Shown here: in pieces, positions 8,744 through 19,590 of the stretch
How positions within the stretch are numbered: position 1 is the first letter of the stretch
Layout: every line of letters begins with the position of its first letter
DNA from: Lepturacanthus savala
Lineage: Eukaryota; Chordata; Actinopteri; Scombriformes; Trichiuridae
Length of the DNA: 64,000 bases
Assembly: GCA_030544235.1 (NCBI GenBank)
Contig: CM060470.1
Location: 30,939,309-31,003,308, forward strand
Direction of reading: 5' to 3'
Translations under genes and position numbers: made by a program
Notes under the pieces: model-generated
Seen by the model: the letters and a program-made list of their open reading frames with translations, nothing else
What the model was told of the DNA's origin: nothing
Database searches by the model: none

Positions 8744-10236
8744 GCCTAGACCAGGGTTCTCAAACTCAATTTACCTGGGGGCCACTGGAGCTAGGGTCTG
8801 GTTGAGGCTGGGCCGCATCAGGTTTTCCACGCTTTTCCTGAAATTGTCTGTGCTCATCACCAATAATATATATTATATATATGTAATATACATATATGTA
8901 ATATATATAATTGTCTCACTGTTGTGTTGAAGTTCCAGTTTTAGTGTTCAGCTGACGTACAAAGACGTCATTTCCGCTGGTAGGTAGGGTCCTGCGCCTG
9001 CATATGACGTCAGCACAGCACAGTTAGTGATTGGTTGAAGGTCAGAAACCATGGAAACACAAAGTGTTTGTGGTGGCCGTTTAATATTAAGTTAATTAAA
9101 TAAAAAATGTAATGAAGTTTGAAAAGTTAGGCTAGCATGGAGCTAACGCTAACACGGATACACCTAAAACTTCGCTTGTGTGCGTATGTAATAGTGTTAG
9201 CTCCATGTTAGCCTCTTAGCACTCATTTTCCCCATTCTTGCCCGCGTGTAACGTCAGGTCTGGTGCTTCGGAGCAGCCGGCTTCGGAGACAGCCACACCG
9301 GCTTGTTGTTTATCTGTTTAAATGTGCATTCAGCAGCACGGGCGAAGGCAGCAGCGGCGGGTAGTTTACATCCGTGGTTTATACGTTTATTCAGCACTAC
9401 TGAACCGTGGGCACAGTCACGTTGCCGGTATAGTCCGGGTGCTCCGAAGCTGTCGGCCTTCGAATGACACAGACTTAATTATTTAGGACGGAGGTAGTGC
9501 TAACTCCGGTGGCCGGGAACCCTCAATGCTGCAAAGAAACGCTGCAAACAAAAAGAAACAGCGCTGCAAATAAAAACTACACAACAGAAGTGAATTACCG
9601 GGGACAATTATTGGCGGTGCACCAGTAGTTTTTTATGTGAGCGAAGAAGAAGAGGTGTTGTAAAGCAGAAGTAATTCGGGGGGCAAATAATTGTTTCTTC
9701 TTCGTATTTCTCCAAAAAATGTGTGTTAACTTGCCAATGAAAATGACCACAACACACAATCCCTCTCAGTCACGGGGAGAACAACAACCCGTGTGTTAAA
9801 TAAAGATTTTTAAAAAAACCCGCACATGCGCTGGACCTGCAGTTTTCTTCATCAATCATCCTTGCATAACCTTCCATAATGGTCAAATAGCGGCACCTAC
9901 TGGAGAAACAATTATTTGCCCCCTAATTACTTCTGCTTTACAACACCTCCTTTTCCTTCGTATTCTTCTTCTTCGCTCACATAAAAAAACTACAGGTGCA
10001 CCGCCAATAATAGTCCCCGGTAATTCACTTCCGGTGTGGAGTTTCCCTTTATTTGCAGCGCTGTTTCTTTTTGTTTGCAGCGTTTCTTTTATTTGCAGCA
10101 TTAAGGGTTTTAAGGTACTAAACTCGCGCGGTCCGCACTAACATTAAACTTTCATATCAAGGCGGGGGCCTCAAACTAGCGTCTGGCGGGCCGCATTTGG
10201 CCCGCGGGCCGCGAGTTTGAGACCCCTGGCCTAGAC
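8744..10236. mobile_element. Non-autonomous hAT element with perfect 8-bp target duplication
   Basis: The element spans 8752-10228 (1477 bp). Its left end is CAGGGTTCTCAAACTC and its right end is the inverted form of CAGGGGTCTCAAACTC, a common hAT terminal repeat. The flanking 8-mers are identical, GCCTAGAC at 8744-8751 and 10229-10236. No transposase domain is visible inside. The interior holds a large inverted repeat (separate entry) and an AT-rich palindromic patch near 8864-8912. Confidence 0.9.
9518..10109. repeat. Large fold-back inverted repeat nested in the hAT element
   Basis: Left arm about 9518-9709 and right arm about 9890-10109 are near-complete reverse complements. Both ends begin AACCCT(C/T)AATGCTGCAAA and continue through CGCTGCAAACAAAAAG and CAGCGCTGCAAATAAA, then a segment with GGCGGTGCACC and a purine-rich GAAGAAGAAG stretch. 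The spacer is about 180 bp. It looks like a separate fold-back MITE inserted into the hAT element. Confidence 0.8.
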
Positions 10237-10322
10237 GCTTTTATTAAATAGTAGCCAGACATGATGTAATGAGGGAGACTTGCAGCAAAGTAATGCTTCT
10301 GCCAGGAGTCAAGCCAGTGCTT

Positions 10323-10371
10323 GGTGCTGTAGGTAGCACTTACTTATGAAGCAAGTGCTACCTACAGCACC
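10323..10371. repeat. Perfect short hairpin
   Basis: 19-bp perfect arms (10323-10341 and 10353-10371, GGTGCTGTAGGTAGCACTT and complement) with an 11-base loop. No evidence for transcription. Confidence 0.7.
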
Positions 10372-10604
10372 ACAGCACACCTATGGGATTTCAACATAAT
10401 AGGGACATAATCATGGCTGCCCCTGGTCAAACCTCCTGCTCCTGCACGGGCAATAAGAGCAGCTTTATCTGCGTCAGCTTTTATGCGTGTTGAAGCGGTG
10501 CTTGATCCACCACTGGATCTACTTCCTTTAATTGTTTGCTTCTCACATTAGAAATGCTGTCATCTCGGCTAATGTCATCCACCACCAGCCCAGTTGCATT
10601 GTTT

Positions 10605-10948
10605 TCATTGTTTCATTGTGACATCCCCATTTTGATTGATACCAACCACATTATTATTTGCATTACCCTCGTTGTTTGCAACACCAACATTTTCTTGTAT
10701 ATTACCTTCAAAGTTTGAAACCCACATTTCTGCATCATAAAAACACGCATTTAAAAACAGGAATTTTGCTTTAAACCATATTTCAAGTTTTTCTTGTTCA
10801 TCACCTGGCATTAAACCCAACAGATGTTCATGTATACATTTTGCATCATCACATACCACCCTTGATTTTCTTTTGTGGCTTTGTTCAGCTTAGCCTTTCA
10901 TTCCGTTTGCAATCTTAAAAGTTTATAGGCAAGCGCTTTTTCAGTCAT
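10605..10948 (-). pseudogene. BEL/Pao-like gag N-terminal relic
   Basis: Minus strand. The frame from ATG at 10948 reads MTEKALAYKLLRLQTE and stops. After a frame change, CDDAKCIHEHLLGLMPGDEQ and EKLEIWFKAK follow to about 10605. This pattern matches the N-terminal (DUF1759-like) gag region of BEL/Pao retrotransposons as I remember it from fish genomes. It is truncated and frameshifted. A plus-strand relic that may come from the next part of the same kind of protein lies at 28.3-28.8 kb. Confidence 0.5.
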
Positions 10949-11128
10949 TACAACCTTCGTCTGCTTCTGGTTTCCATGGTTACGACACTTCCCCTTTTTT
11001 CCGTCGCTCCACAGTTCGCAACAAAGTTCACGCAAAACCAATCACATATTTGTTTCCGCTACCAATGCATTGGATTTATGTTCCCCTAATTGTGTGCACA
11101 CAGGTCCAATGGCCATTATTGTGTAGCA

Positions 11129-11407
11129 CTACTCATACCTCTGCATCCGTGAGCTGGGCGCCAAGTGGTGATCAGCTGATCTGATGCTCCAGTCTCCGGC
11201 AGATCGCTGCGGCCGTTCCTTCAGCTGCTGCTGGTCTCCGCTGAATCGCTGCGGCCCTCCGTAGACGAACTCCACCTCAAGCCAAGACCCAGCAGCAACA
11301 GCAGCTCCTTTCAGGAGTCCTCCCACGATCACCTCCTCCAGGCTGATAGACACAGCGAAGGCCCACAGGAGCCACAAGGCCGACTGTTGCTTTCCCAACG
11401 AGTCCAA
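11129..11407 (-). other. GC-rich open frame of unknown nature
   Basis: A 92-codon frame in a locally GC-rich patch, rich in Ala, Gly and Ser. No domain, signal or homology recognised, and it is flanked by transposon relics. It may be part of the same decayed retroelement as the BEL/Pao relic, such as an LTR or leader. Probably not a gene. Confidence 0.2.
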
Positions 11408-11711
11408 TGGGAGTTTTGACTAATATAGTGGCCCTTTGTCACTCTACGCACACGATGGTGATTTTAAGGGCTTGTACGTGTGCCAGTGTAGGTGCATAAC
11501 ACAACCGAATGTCCAACCATTACCGATTATGTTGCATATTTATTAAGATCCACAGTAATCTCACATGTACTCACTTTCCATAATAATACACTTCTTTACA
11601 CACACATAGCACGGTCAAAAAACATAGATTCCCCAGTATGCACAATTCCGCTGATTAACCCACCTACCTATATACCCTCAAACAATGGCCTAATTGCACT
11701 TACTACTGCCA

Positions 11712-11714
<3 letters not shown>

Positions 11715-11767
<53 letters not shown>
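11715..11767. repeat. (TA)n microsatellite
   Basis: About 25 uninterrupted AT dinucleotides directly next to the end of a Tc1-like element that targets TA. Confidence 0.95.
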
Positions 11768-11772
<5 letters not shown>

Positions 11773-12777
11773 TCACCGGCCACTTTATTACTTACACCAT
11801 GCTAGTAAAGGGTTGGACCCCCTTTTGCTTTCAGAACTGCCTCAATTCTTCATGGCATAGATTCAACAAGGTGCTGGAAGCATTCCTCAGAGAGTTCGGT
11901 CCATATTGACATGATGGCATCACAAAGTTGGCGCAGATTTGTCGGCTGCACATCCATGATGCGAATCTCCCGTTCCACCACATCCCAAAGATGCTCTATT
12001 GGATTGAGATCTGGTGACTGTGGAGGCCATTTGAGTACAGTGAACTCATTGTCATGTTCAAGAAACCAGTCTGAGATGATTCCAGCTTTATGACATGGTG
12101 CATTATCCTGCTGAAAGTAGCCATCAGAAGTTGGGTACATTGTGGTCATGAAGGGATGGACATGGTCAGCAAACAATACTCAGGTAGGCTGTGGTGTTGC
12201 AACGATGCTCAATTGGTACCAAGGGGCCCAAAGAGTGCCAAGAAAATATTCCCCACACCATTACACCACCGCCACCAGCCTGAACCGTTGATACAAGGCA
12301 GGATGGATCCATGCTTTCATGTTGTTGACACCAAATTCTGACCCTACCATCCGAATGTTGCAGCAGAAATTGAGACTCATCAGACCAGGCAACTTTTTTC
12401 CAATCTTCTATTGTCCAATTTCGATGAGCTTGTGCAAATTGTAGCCTCAGTTTCCTGTTCTTAGCTGAAAGGAGTGGCACCCGGCGTGGTCTTCTGCTGC
12501 TGTAGCCCATCTGCCTCAAAGTTCAATGTACTGTGTGTTCAGAGATGCTCTTCTGCCTACCTTGGTTGTAACGGGTGGTTATTTGAGTCACTGTTGCCTT
12601 TCTATCAGCTCGAACCAGTCTGGCCATTCTCCTCTGACCTCTGGCATCAACAAGGCATTTCCGCCCACAGAACTGCCGCTCACTGGATATTTTTTCTTTT
12701 TCGGACCATTCTCTGTAAAGCCTAGAGATGGTTGTGCATAAAAATCCCAGTAGATCAGCAGTTTCTGAAATACTCAG
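11768..12777 (-). mobile_element. Tc1-like DNA transposon, truncated, with broken transposase
   Basis: Minus-strand transposase of the IS630/Tc1 DD34E type. The N-terminal helix-turn-helix part is readable on the minus strand from about 12776 down to 12520 with a stop. The next frame (12166-12519) holds RRPRRVPLLSAKNRKLRL and the first catalytic Asp in AWSDES. After a frame change near 12170, the second frame (11850-12176) holds QQDNAPCHKA (second Asp) and SPDLNPIEHLWD (Glu). The left end CACTCACCGGCCACTTTATTA abuts the TA array. The opposite end is missing and is replaced at 12778 by an L2-type tail, so the element cannot move. Confidence 0.9.
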
Positions 12778-13100
12778 TCACAGGTTCAAGACCTCCTTGG
12801 TCCTGGGTCTGGGACCTCTCTGTGTGGAGTTTGCATGTTCTCCCCGTGTCTGCGTGGGTTTTCACCGGGTACTCCGACTTCCTCCCACAGTCCAAAAACA
12901 TGCTCAGGTTAATTGGCAACTCTAAATTGCCCGTAGGTGTGAGTGTGTGAGTGAATGGTGTGTGTGCCCCACGACTGGCTGGCGACCATCTGGGGCGTAT
13001 CCCTGCCTCTCGCCGTAACGCGCTGGGATAGGCTCCAGCAGACCCCTGCGACCCTAATGAGGAATAAGCAGGTATAGAAAATGACTGACTGACTGGCTTC
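12778..13100 (+). repeat. L2-type LINE/related SINE 3' tail
   Basis: Diagnostic blocks in order: GTGTGGAGTTTGCATGTTCT, CGTGTCTGCGTGGGTTTTC, CTAAATTGCCCGTAGGTGTG, GGGATAGGCTCCAGCAGACC and a terminal TATAGAAAATGACTGACTG. Same family as 17035-17330 and 21653-21905. Confidence 0.85.
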
Positions 13101-13165
13101 CCCTTGCATAAAATGGGGGGCCCTTAATGGGCTGCGGTGCCCTATGCACAGCACTAAAAAAATGT

Positions 13166-13189
13166 AAAAAAAAAAAAAAAAAAAAAAAA
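13166..13189 (+). repeat. Poly-A run
   Basis: 24 A residues, probably the tail of a retroposed fragment (GGTGCCCTATGCACAGCAC lies just before it). Confidence 0.8.
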
Positions 13190-14150
13190 GACACACACCA
13201 TCCTGCCATGTGCAAGCTGTATCTAAAAGCTGAGGTTGATCCAACAAACAGAGAAATATGCAAGCCACAGACACACAGACTGACAGATAATCCTTGCTTT
13301 ATAGATAGATGTCATTATTCAAATATAATACAATACACAAATGTACAGTACTTAAAGTACACAATACATTTATATTAGGTTGCTTGGCCTCTTTATCAAA
13401 TGACAACGCATTTTGCAATTGGCAATACAATGTGCAATTTGTTCATGCAATTAGAATTCTCAATTTAGTTTAAATTGTTTCAATTAACATATTAAGTCAG
13501 TTTTATTTCATATTTCCATGTTTTCTTTGACTCTCTTAACTTCATATCATGTGATATGCTGCCTTGTTTATCTGGAGATACTGTACTGTACTGGTCTGTG
13601 AATCTAAGATCTTTATTAAACATTAACCATTAATAGCAACTGATCTAACAGTCTAATTTGAATCATTACATCCTGTGCTTCTTCAGTACACACGTGCTAT
13701 TCTGGTCAATTATCAACCTGTTGCATTTAGAATTTAAACTGCGTAATTGTCAGCAACTCAATAACCACTAGGGCAGTATACCGGTAGGTTTAGGGCTTTT
13801 AGACTCTTAAACTCTCATTTTTGCTGTTGGGACTGAATGTTGTGAGCAACATTCAGTCCCAACAGCACAAATGAGCTGATGTGTTGTGTTCTTGTTGTTA
13901 TTGCAGAGTTTTTCCAGAAGCCTTTTAACAGTTTTGGCACCCCTGACTGATTGAAAGCTAACATTTGTCTGGTTCCTGGTCTGTCAAAAAGCAGTCAAAC
14001 AAGAAAAAAAGCAGGTTGTCCTGTACTCGGTCGTTGATGGTGTTCTTTTACTGTAAAACCTGTTTCTGGTCACAAGAGACTCTCTTTCATGCGCCATTTG
14101 ATCTCCCCTATCTCTCACAGAATATGCTGCATTCATGCATACAAGCAACC
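13190..14150. other. No gene; contains one long perfect hairpin
   Basis: AT-rich sequence without a convincing reading frame. The hairpin at 13815-13874 is listed separately. Confidence 0.5.
13815..13874. repeat. Long near-perfect hairpin with 4-base loop
   Basis: Core arms 13822-13842 and 13847-13867 are perfectly complementary over 21 bp (TGCTGTTGGGACTGAATGTT and complement), with loop TGAG. Pairing continues outward for about 7 more bp with one mismatch. It may be a palindromic MITE or a small-RNA hairpin. The sequence cannot decide. Confidence 0.75.
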
Positions 14151-14252
14151 TTGGGTCAGGTCAAGTTTATTTATATAGGCTAAAATCACAAATCACAGGT
14201 TTGCCTCAGGGGACTTCTACAGCAATATAACATCCCCTGACCTTAGACCCTC
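14151..14252 (+). repeat. Dispersed teleost repeat (TCAAGTTTATTTATATAG type)
   Basis: Shares the layout of 28795-28892: a TTTATTTATA-like start, AAAATCACAAAT, then CAGCAATATAACATCCCCT. A reverse copy of part of it lies at 20069-20123. Probably a retroposon end, family not determined. Confidence 0.6.
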
Positions 14253-15379
14253 ACCACTTTACTGATGTTCACCTCTCATTTTATTCTCATTTCATGTTGT
14301 AATTGTTTCTACCATTCTACTTCTTGAAATTAAAAAAAAAAAAAAAAAATTTCCTAAAGGGATAGTTCATTATTTTGACATCGAACCCCATTTCCCATGG
14401 TCCGGGCATGTATCTAAATCATGGAGACTATAATTTTACTGATCCCACTAGTATTGTAGAGATTTACCTTTGACCAGATTTTCAATATAATGGAAGCACA
14501 CAGTGGAGATTTGAATCCTAGTAGAAAAACTTCTAAACATCTAAAACCAGTAGCAAGCGTGGTGTAATAATAGCCGTCTCAGTAAGCTGTACCCATTTAC
14601 ATTTTACATTTATTTGTACTTGGTTTGAAAGGATTGGAAATGAGTGGTGATATTTGCTGTGGCAGAGGTTTATTAGAACGATACTGTGGTCTTCAAAATA
14701 ATAGAAAAAATCTAGCTCCGGTTTTAATATTCAGATATTCAGCAAATCATCTATAAATTGCAAGACAACATGTTGATAACAAGTAAATATAAACCATGAG
14801 TTTCCTGTTCTAGTTTGGGAAAGAGTTACTGAATATCTGCCCTGTCCACTTGCCTTATATTGAACATTCGGTAGGAGGGAAATTGCTACAAAGCTCAATA
14901 CTGGAGAGTTCAGTGAAATTATAGTCCCTGTGTGTCAGATACAGGACAGGAACATAGGAAATGGGGACTGAACTTTGGGTTTAAGTCTACCTTTAGCTAC
15001 CCTGACCATAGGCATTTTGAAACAGAAATGTTTTCAGTCTAACCTTAAATGCACAGACTGTATCGGCCTCTTTAATATCATATAATGACAATGAAAAATC
15101 AAAACAGCTGTTTACTTTGAACAATAAATGTTTTACACATCTTATTTATGCATTAAAGGCATTATTTACAGTATTTACATTATTATTTACACATCAAAGG
15201 CAACAACACACAATTGGTGCAGCATATCTTATTGGCTAAAATTTGACTTTTCTGGACTTCCTGGTCACAAAGGCATCAATGGAAATTCAAAGTCTGATGT
15301 TAGATGATCCTCTGTGGACTAACTCCACTCTCACCTTATCAGACAGAGATGGCCAGTCAGCAGGGTCTAAAGCTGCTGC
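14253..15379. other. No gene; transposon-derived fragments
   Basis: Starts with a poly-A run (about 14332-14349) followed by AAAGGGATAGTTCATT, a start shared by common fish MITEs (compare 46696). A TTCAAAATAATAG motif near 14693 resembles the terminus of Tc1-like elements (compare 59696). The rest is unassigned. Confidence 0.4.
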
Positions 15380-16878
15380 CTTCAGAGCAGGCCCGCTGCT
15401 AAGGTTTTGAAGGCCCTAAGCTCAGCTTGTAGGGAGGCCCCCCCGCCCGCCCGTCCACCAAACTCCTGGAAGCTCACGAAATTTACAGTTGAAAATAATA
15501 AAAGTAAAGTTAATAAAAATTAACTTTTTATTATACAATAATATACTGTATGTTAAATAATAAATCAGAGAGAGCAACAACACAATAACAAATAAACAAA
15601 CTGCCTCCAAGGGAAGGCTTTCAGTTGTGGATGTCTCTTCTAAGGTGACTGTTATTGTTTGTGGCTGTGTACTTGAACCTTCAGACACGTTGGATGGTTG
15701 TTGGCTGCTTACTGCACTGCTTGTTGATGGTTCATCATCTGGTTCATCTTCTTGCTGATGTGGTAGTCCGTCTATATATTTGAGCATTGACCCTATGAAT
15801 ATGATTTAAATGAAAAAATATCTCATTAGTAAAACTTGAATAAAAATACCCAAACCAAAAATATCACTTCATTATATTATGCTATCTAGTAGCATTTGTA
15901 TTTATATGATATTAAAATGGTTGGACAAAATCAAATACCTTAAAAATTAACATATTCTAATCCTACACATTAAACAAAACAATATGGCATTTTGTGAATG
16001 ACCAAAGGTGGCCAAACATTTTGTTTTTGCACTACACACGACTTTAACACACCTTCTACAACACTGTGGCCAGATGTAAAATCATCCCCCAACCACCGCC
16101 CCCTCCCCTTCTCCTCCTCACTACCAGGACAGCCTTGGAGTTATCCCCAACGACCCCTGGAGCAGAGAAAAGATGCTAGAGCTGAATTTTATTCTCTGTC
16201 TAATCCTGTTTACTGTTGGGCTAACCAAGCCTAGCTTGTCGAGTTTATCACGTAACGCTGTGTTAGCAAAACACGGTATAACACGGACTTACCAGAAAGG
16301 GATACAAGTTTGTCTTTCTTTTTTCCTCTTTCGCTTTTCAGCTCCAGATTCATGGTGTCTCTTGGATGATATTCTCTCATTTCAATTGTTGAAGTTTTTA
16401 ACTGAATAAAATTGCTTATTAAAGCCGTTTCAGAGGGTAGTAAGAAAAGTGGCTCCGGAGCTTTGTGCCGTTGTGAACGATCCGAGTCTTTGAAGTTGAA
16501 CGATCCGACTCGACTCTTTGAAGTGAGCGATAGGAGCCGGCTCCTCGTTGGGAGCAACAGAGGAACCGAACGAACCGACTCGTATTAGCGAGCTGAGTCA
16601 AAAGATCCGACTCTCCAAATAGAGCCGGAATTCCCATCACTCGCTGTACCGCTGGGGTCTGAGTCTTTTTATTACGCAATAAATAACATTTAATTTTCCC
16701 GATTTCAGTGATGTTATACAAAACTCCTGTAGAACTAATTAATATTTTTGATATTTATTAGTGTAATATTTATTATCTTTTTTTTCCCAATCTTAATTTT
16801 AGAGGCCCCCCTCCACTAGTTGAGGCCCTACGCTGGCTGCGTAATCTGCGTGTAGGGAGCGGCGGGCCTGCTTCAGAG
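15380..16878 (-). mobile_element. Non-autonomous hAT element, copy 1, with perfect target duplication
   Basis: The element spans 15388-16870 (1483 bp) with terminal repeats CAGGCCCGC(T/C)GCT and identical flanking 8-mers CTTCAGAG (15380-15387 and 16871-16878). On the minus strand it keeps two coding pieces of a hAT transposase. One is a first exon around 16300-16400 with a basic Lys/Arg run. The other is a second exon starting at 15792 after a TTCATAG acceptor, reading MLKYIDGLPHQQEDEPDDEP and then a Ser/Gln-rich stretch. The catalytic and dimerisation domains are absent. Copy 2 at 47041-48624 lies in the opposite orientation. Confidence 0.93.
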
Positions 16879-17034
16879 ACTCATTGTGTAACTCAGAATT
16901 TGTTGACAGGTTGTCCTCAGGCTGTTGAACAGTGCATGCTGTGCCTGTTCCTTCACCTGCAACAAAATCAAACATATATGCAAATATAAATAGAATATTT
17001 ACAAATTATAGGGCATCAGGCATAAACATGTCAG
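16879..17034. other. Short spacer between hAT copy 1 and an L2-type tail
   Basis: AT-rich, no feature recognised. Confidence 0.4.
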
Positions 17035-17330
17035 TCAGTCAGTCATTTTCTATACCTGCTTATTCCTCATTAGGGCCTGCTGGAGCCTATCCCAATGCAT
17101 TACGGCGAGAGGCAGGGATACACCATTCACTCACACACTCACACCTACGGGCAATTTAGAGTCGCCAATTAATCTCAGCATGTTTTTGGGAGGAAGCCGG
17201 AGTACCCGGTGAAAACCCACGCAGACACGGAGAGAACATACAAACTCATCACAGAAAGGTCCCAGACCCAGGACCAAGGAGGTCTTGAACCTGCGCTAAC
17301 CCTGCGCCAAGGTTGTCGCCCGGCATAAGC
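17035..17330 (-). repeat. L2-type LINE/related SINE 3' tail, reverse orientation
   Basis: Contains the complements of the diagnostic blocks (TTTTCTATACCTGCTTATTC, GGGCAATTTAGAGTCGCCAA, GTACCCGGTGAAAACCCACG). Same family as 12778-13100. Confidence 0.85.
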
Positions 17331-18324
17331 ATGTCTGAACAACTACTGTAGCTGGCGTTTTCATCATTTGGCTACTGAATTTCAGCACAATATCAAACGT
17401 GAAGTAGGTATAGCCAGTAGGAGGAGAACTATGCAGCAGTGACAGTGTATTGGCTGTATTTAAAAAAAAAAAAGGAAGAAAAACAAGCTAGATCATGAGT
17501 GAGTTTATCAGCTCATCTCCAGCTGATAGCGATCCATACGGGCGTTTGGCCTCTATTTAGAACCGTCTCATAATTTATTATCCAGTTATCAGTGTTAGTT
17601 TAATTGTTAGCATGTTATGTCAGCGCTGCGTTGGTTCACAACGCTAGCTAGCTATGTTCTCTACACAAAACGGCATTAAATAACGTGGTCACGTTATCAG
17701 CATCGCTAATTCTGATTGGTGCAAACCACACGTGTTTGCTCTCACCGAGCAAAATGATGTAAGCACAATGCAGCGCAAAATATACGACTTCTATTATTCA
17801 TTTTTGAATTGCTATATTGAGCTTAAGTGCCTATTTAAGACAGCCTTATTTTATTTCAGAATTTTATTTATTTAACTGAATCGCTGTATTTGTTTTACAT
17901 TTTTGAAGACAGCTTTATTTTATTTATTTTACTGTATTACTGTATTTGTTTTACATTTCTGAATAATGCACCTGGTCTAACTGGTTTAATGTGCTGGACC
18001 TTTACTTTTGGATTTAATTCATGAAGCACAGTTATAAAAAAATTGGATTTCAGATCTTCTCTTCTTACTGTATTCAATTGATTAGTCATGCACTACAATT
18101 TTTTAATATCCTAGAATTCTAATCAGGATACCTTTAGCAGATATGACATTAAAATGTGATTAATTCGATTAATTAATTACAAAATCCTGTAATTAATTTG
18201 ATTATTTTTTTTAATTGACTGACAGCACTAATTATTATTATTAATTATCTATTATTTTGCCGTAAACAAAAAGTCACTACTTGTCACTGTGTAGTGAACT
18301 GCTAAACAGTTTGTGCTAATCCGT
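17331..18324. other. No gene seen
   Basis: AT-rich. A pair of TTTTATTTATTT...CTGTATT(A/T)...TGTTTTACATTT(T/C)TGAA segments (about 17850-17960) forms a short tandem duplication. Nothing else recognised. Confidence 0.45.
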
Positions 18325-18332
18325 TGGCCATT

Positions 18333-18948
18333 TACAGTTTTTCACGATTGTTAACACACGTTTCTCAATACAATAACGGCTTTCTCAATACTGCACACAC
18401 AATCTCATTAGAGATGATAGATCTCCTTCTTCTTACTCCTTCCCCCTCTCTGTCCTCCTGCTGCTCCTCTCTGTCCTCCTCCTCCTGCTCCTCTCTGTAC
18501 TCCTGTCCCTCCTGCTCCACTCTGTCCTCCTCCTCCTGTTCCTCTTTGTCCTCTTTCTCCTTCTCTGGATGCTCTCTCCAAGGTTCTCCATTGCTCACCA
18601 CACAGAGAGGAGGAGGTTCAAGGCACTGATATGCTGCAGTCCTGATTGCTAATTGCTCAACAGACCTGAATTTGTAGAGTTTTGATCACTTGTGTGTTGT
18701 AGGTTAATGCCACTGAGATGTTTCATGAGAAGTGTGTGTAACAACAGAACATTGTGTGTAGTGTTAAGACAACAAGGTGATGTGCAATTGGCATCAGAGT
18801 GTAAAGAAGGAAAGTCAGAGTCTAAAGGAGCCATAAGGGAGTGTGAAGTAGTGACAATTCGGGTTGAGCGAATGGTACGTGAAGTTAAGGTTGTGCAAAT
18901 TGTGCCAAAGTTAAGATTTGTGTGTGCTAACAATCATGAAAAACTGTA
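18333..18948. mobile_element. TA-flanked Tc1/mariner-like MITE
   Basis: The element spans 18335-18946 (612 bp), flanked by TA on both sides. The ends are inverted repeats of about 30 bp, starting CAGTTTTTCACGATTGTTAA on the left and ending CAATCATGAAAAACTG on the right. No transposase. The interior holds a C/T-rich stretch (about 18425-18560, repeated CTCCTC units), whose minus strand reads as a Glu/Asp/Arg-rich frame that I regard as low-complexity. Confidence 0.8.
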
Positions 18949-19590
18949 AAGGCCCTGCTGGCTAGAGGCCCCAAGCAGCTGCATAATAGCAAATATCTGC
19001 TGACGTCCAGTATTTTTATTAAGTCAGATGCAGGCAGTCCATCAGCTGACACGCTAAAAGTGCTTTGAGGACAGATTCCATTATTTATTGGTGAAATGTC
19101 AAGAGATTATAATCTTCACTGACACCTTTCAGGTCCCTTTGCTGGTCACCTTTCAAACTGCATTTTCAGTTTTAGGTGCACGACTAAGAGGAGGAAATTG
19201 CATCATCCGTTTTACATTCATTGAGGTCCTTCTGTTTGTGATAGTGACACATTTTCAAACATGAAAAAAAGAAAAAAAGAGAAAAAAAACATTTAATCTG
19301 ATATCAGGCCCCTCATAGTCAGGTGGCCTTACATGTAGAGCAACGTTTACTCATATTTTGCAAAAGATTCTTTGTAACAAACATCTGAGTAACGATGCAA
19401 CATGTTCTCCACCCTCAAAGAAAACAGAGCTCACAACTCATATATCCAACAACCTGACCACCGATCACATCAGCATTCACTTCCTGTTGAAACCACTTCT
19501 GGTGTGTGTAGGGCCCGTCCTGGTTTAAACATTGTGTGCACACCAGCTACTCTAGTTCATTATCATCACTGTCATTATTGTGTCCTTTTT
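18949..19590. other. Upstream region of IgSF gene 1
   Basis: No gene. A CACTTCCTG motif at 19478-19486 fits an ETS-type site, common in leukocyte promoters. This is a short motif and only suggestive. Confidence 0.35.

Noticed and set aside
10323..10371. Annotated microRNA gene
   Set aside because: Only the fold is visible; no known seed sequence was recognised and the arm is short.
11492..11860. Frame rich in Tyr-Ile repeats
   Set aside because: Produced by the (TA)n microsatellite.
18324..18629. Cys/Ser-rich frame and its antisense Glu-rich frame
   Set aside because: Both follow from the CTCCTC tract of a MITE.
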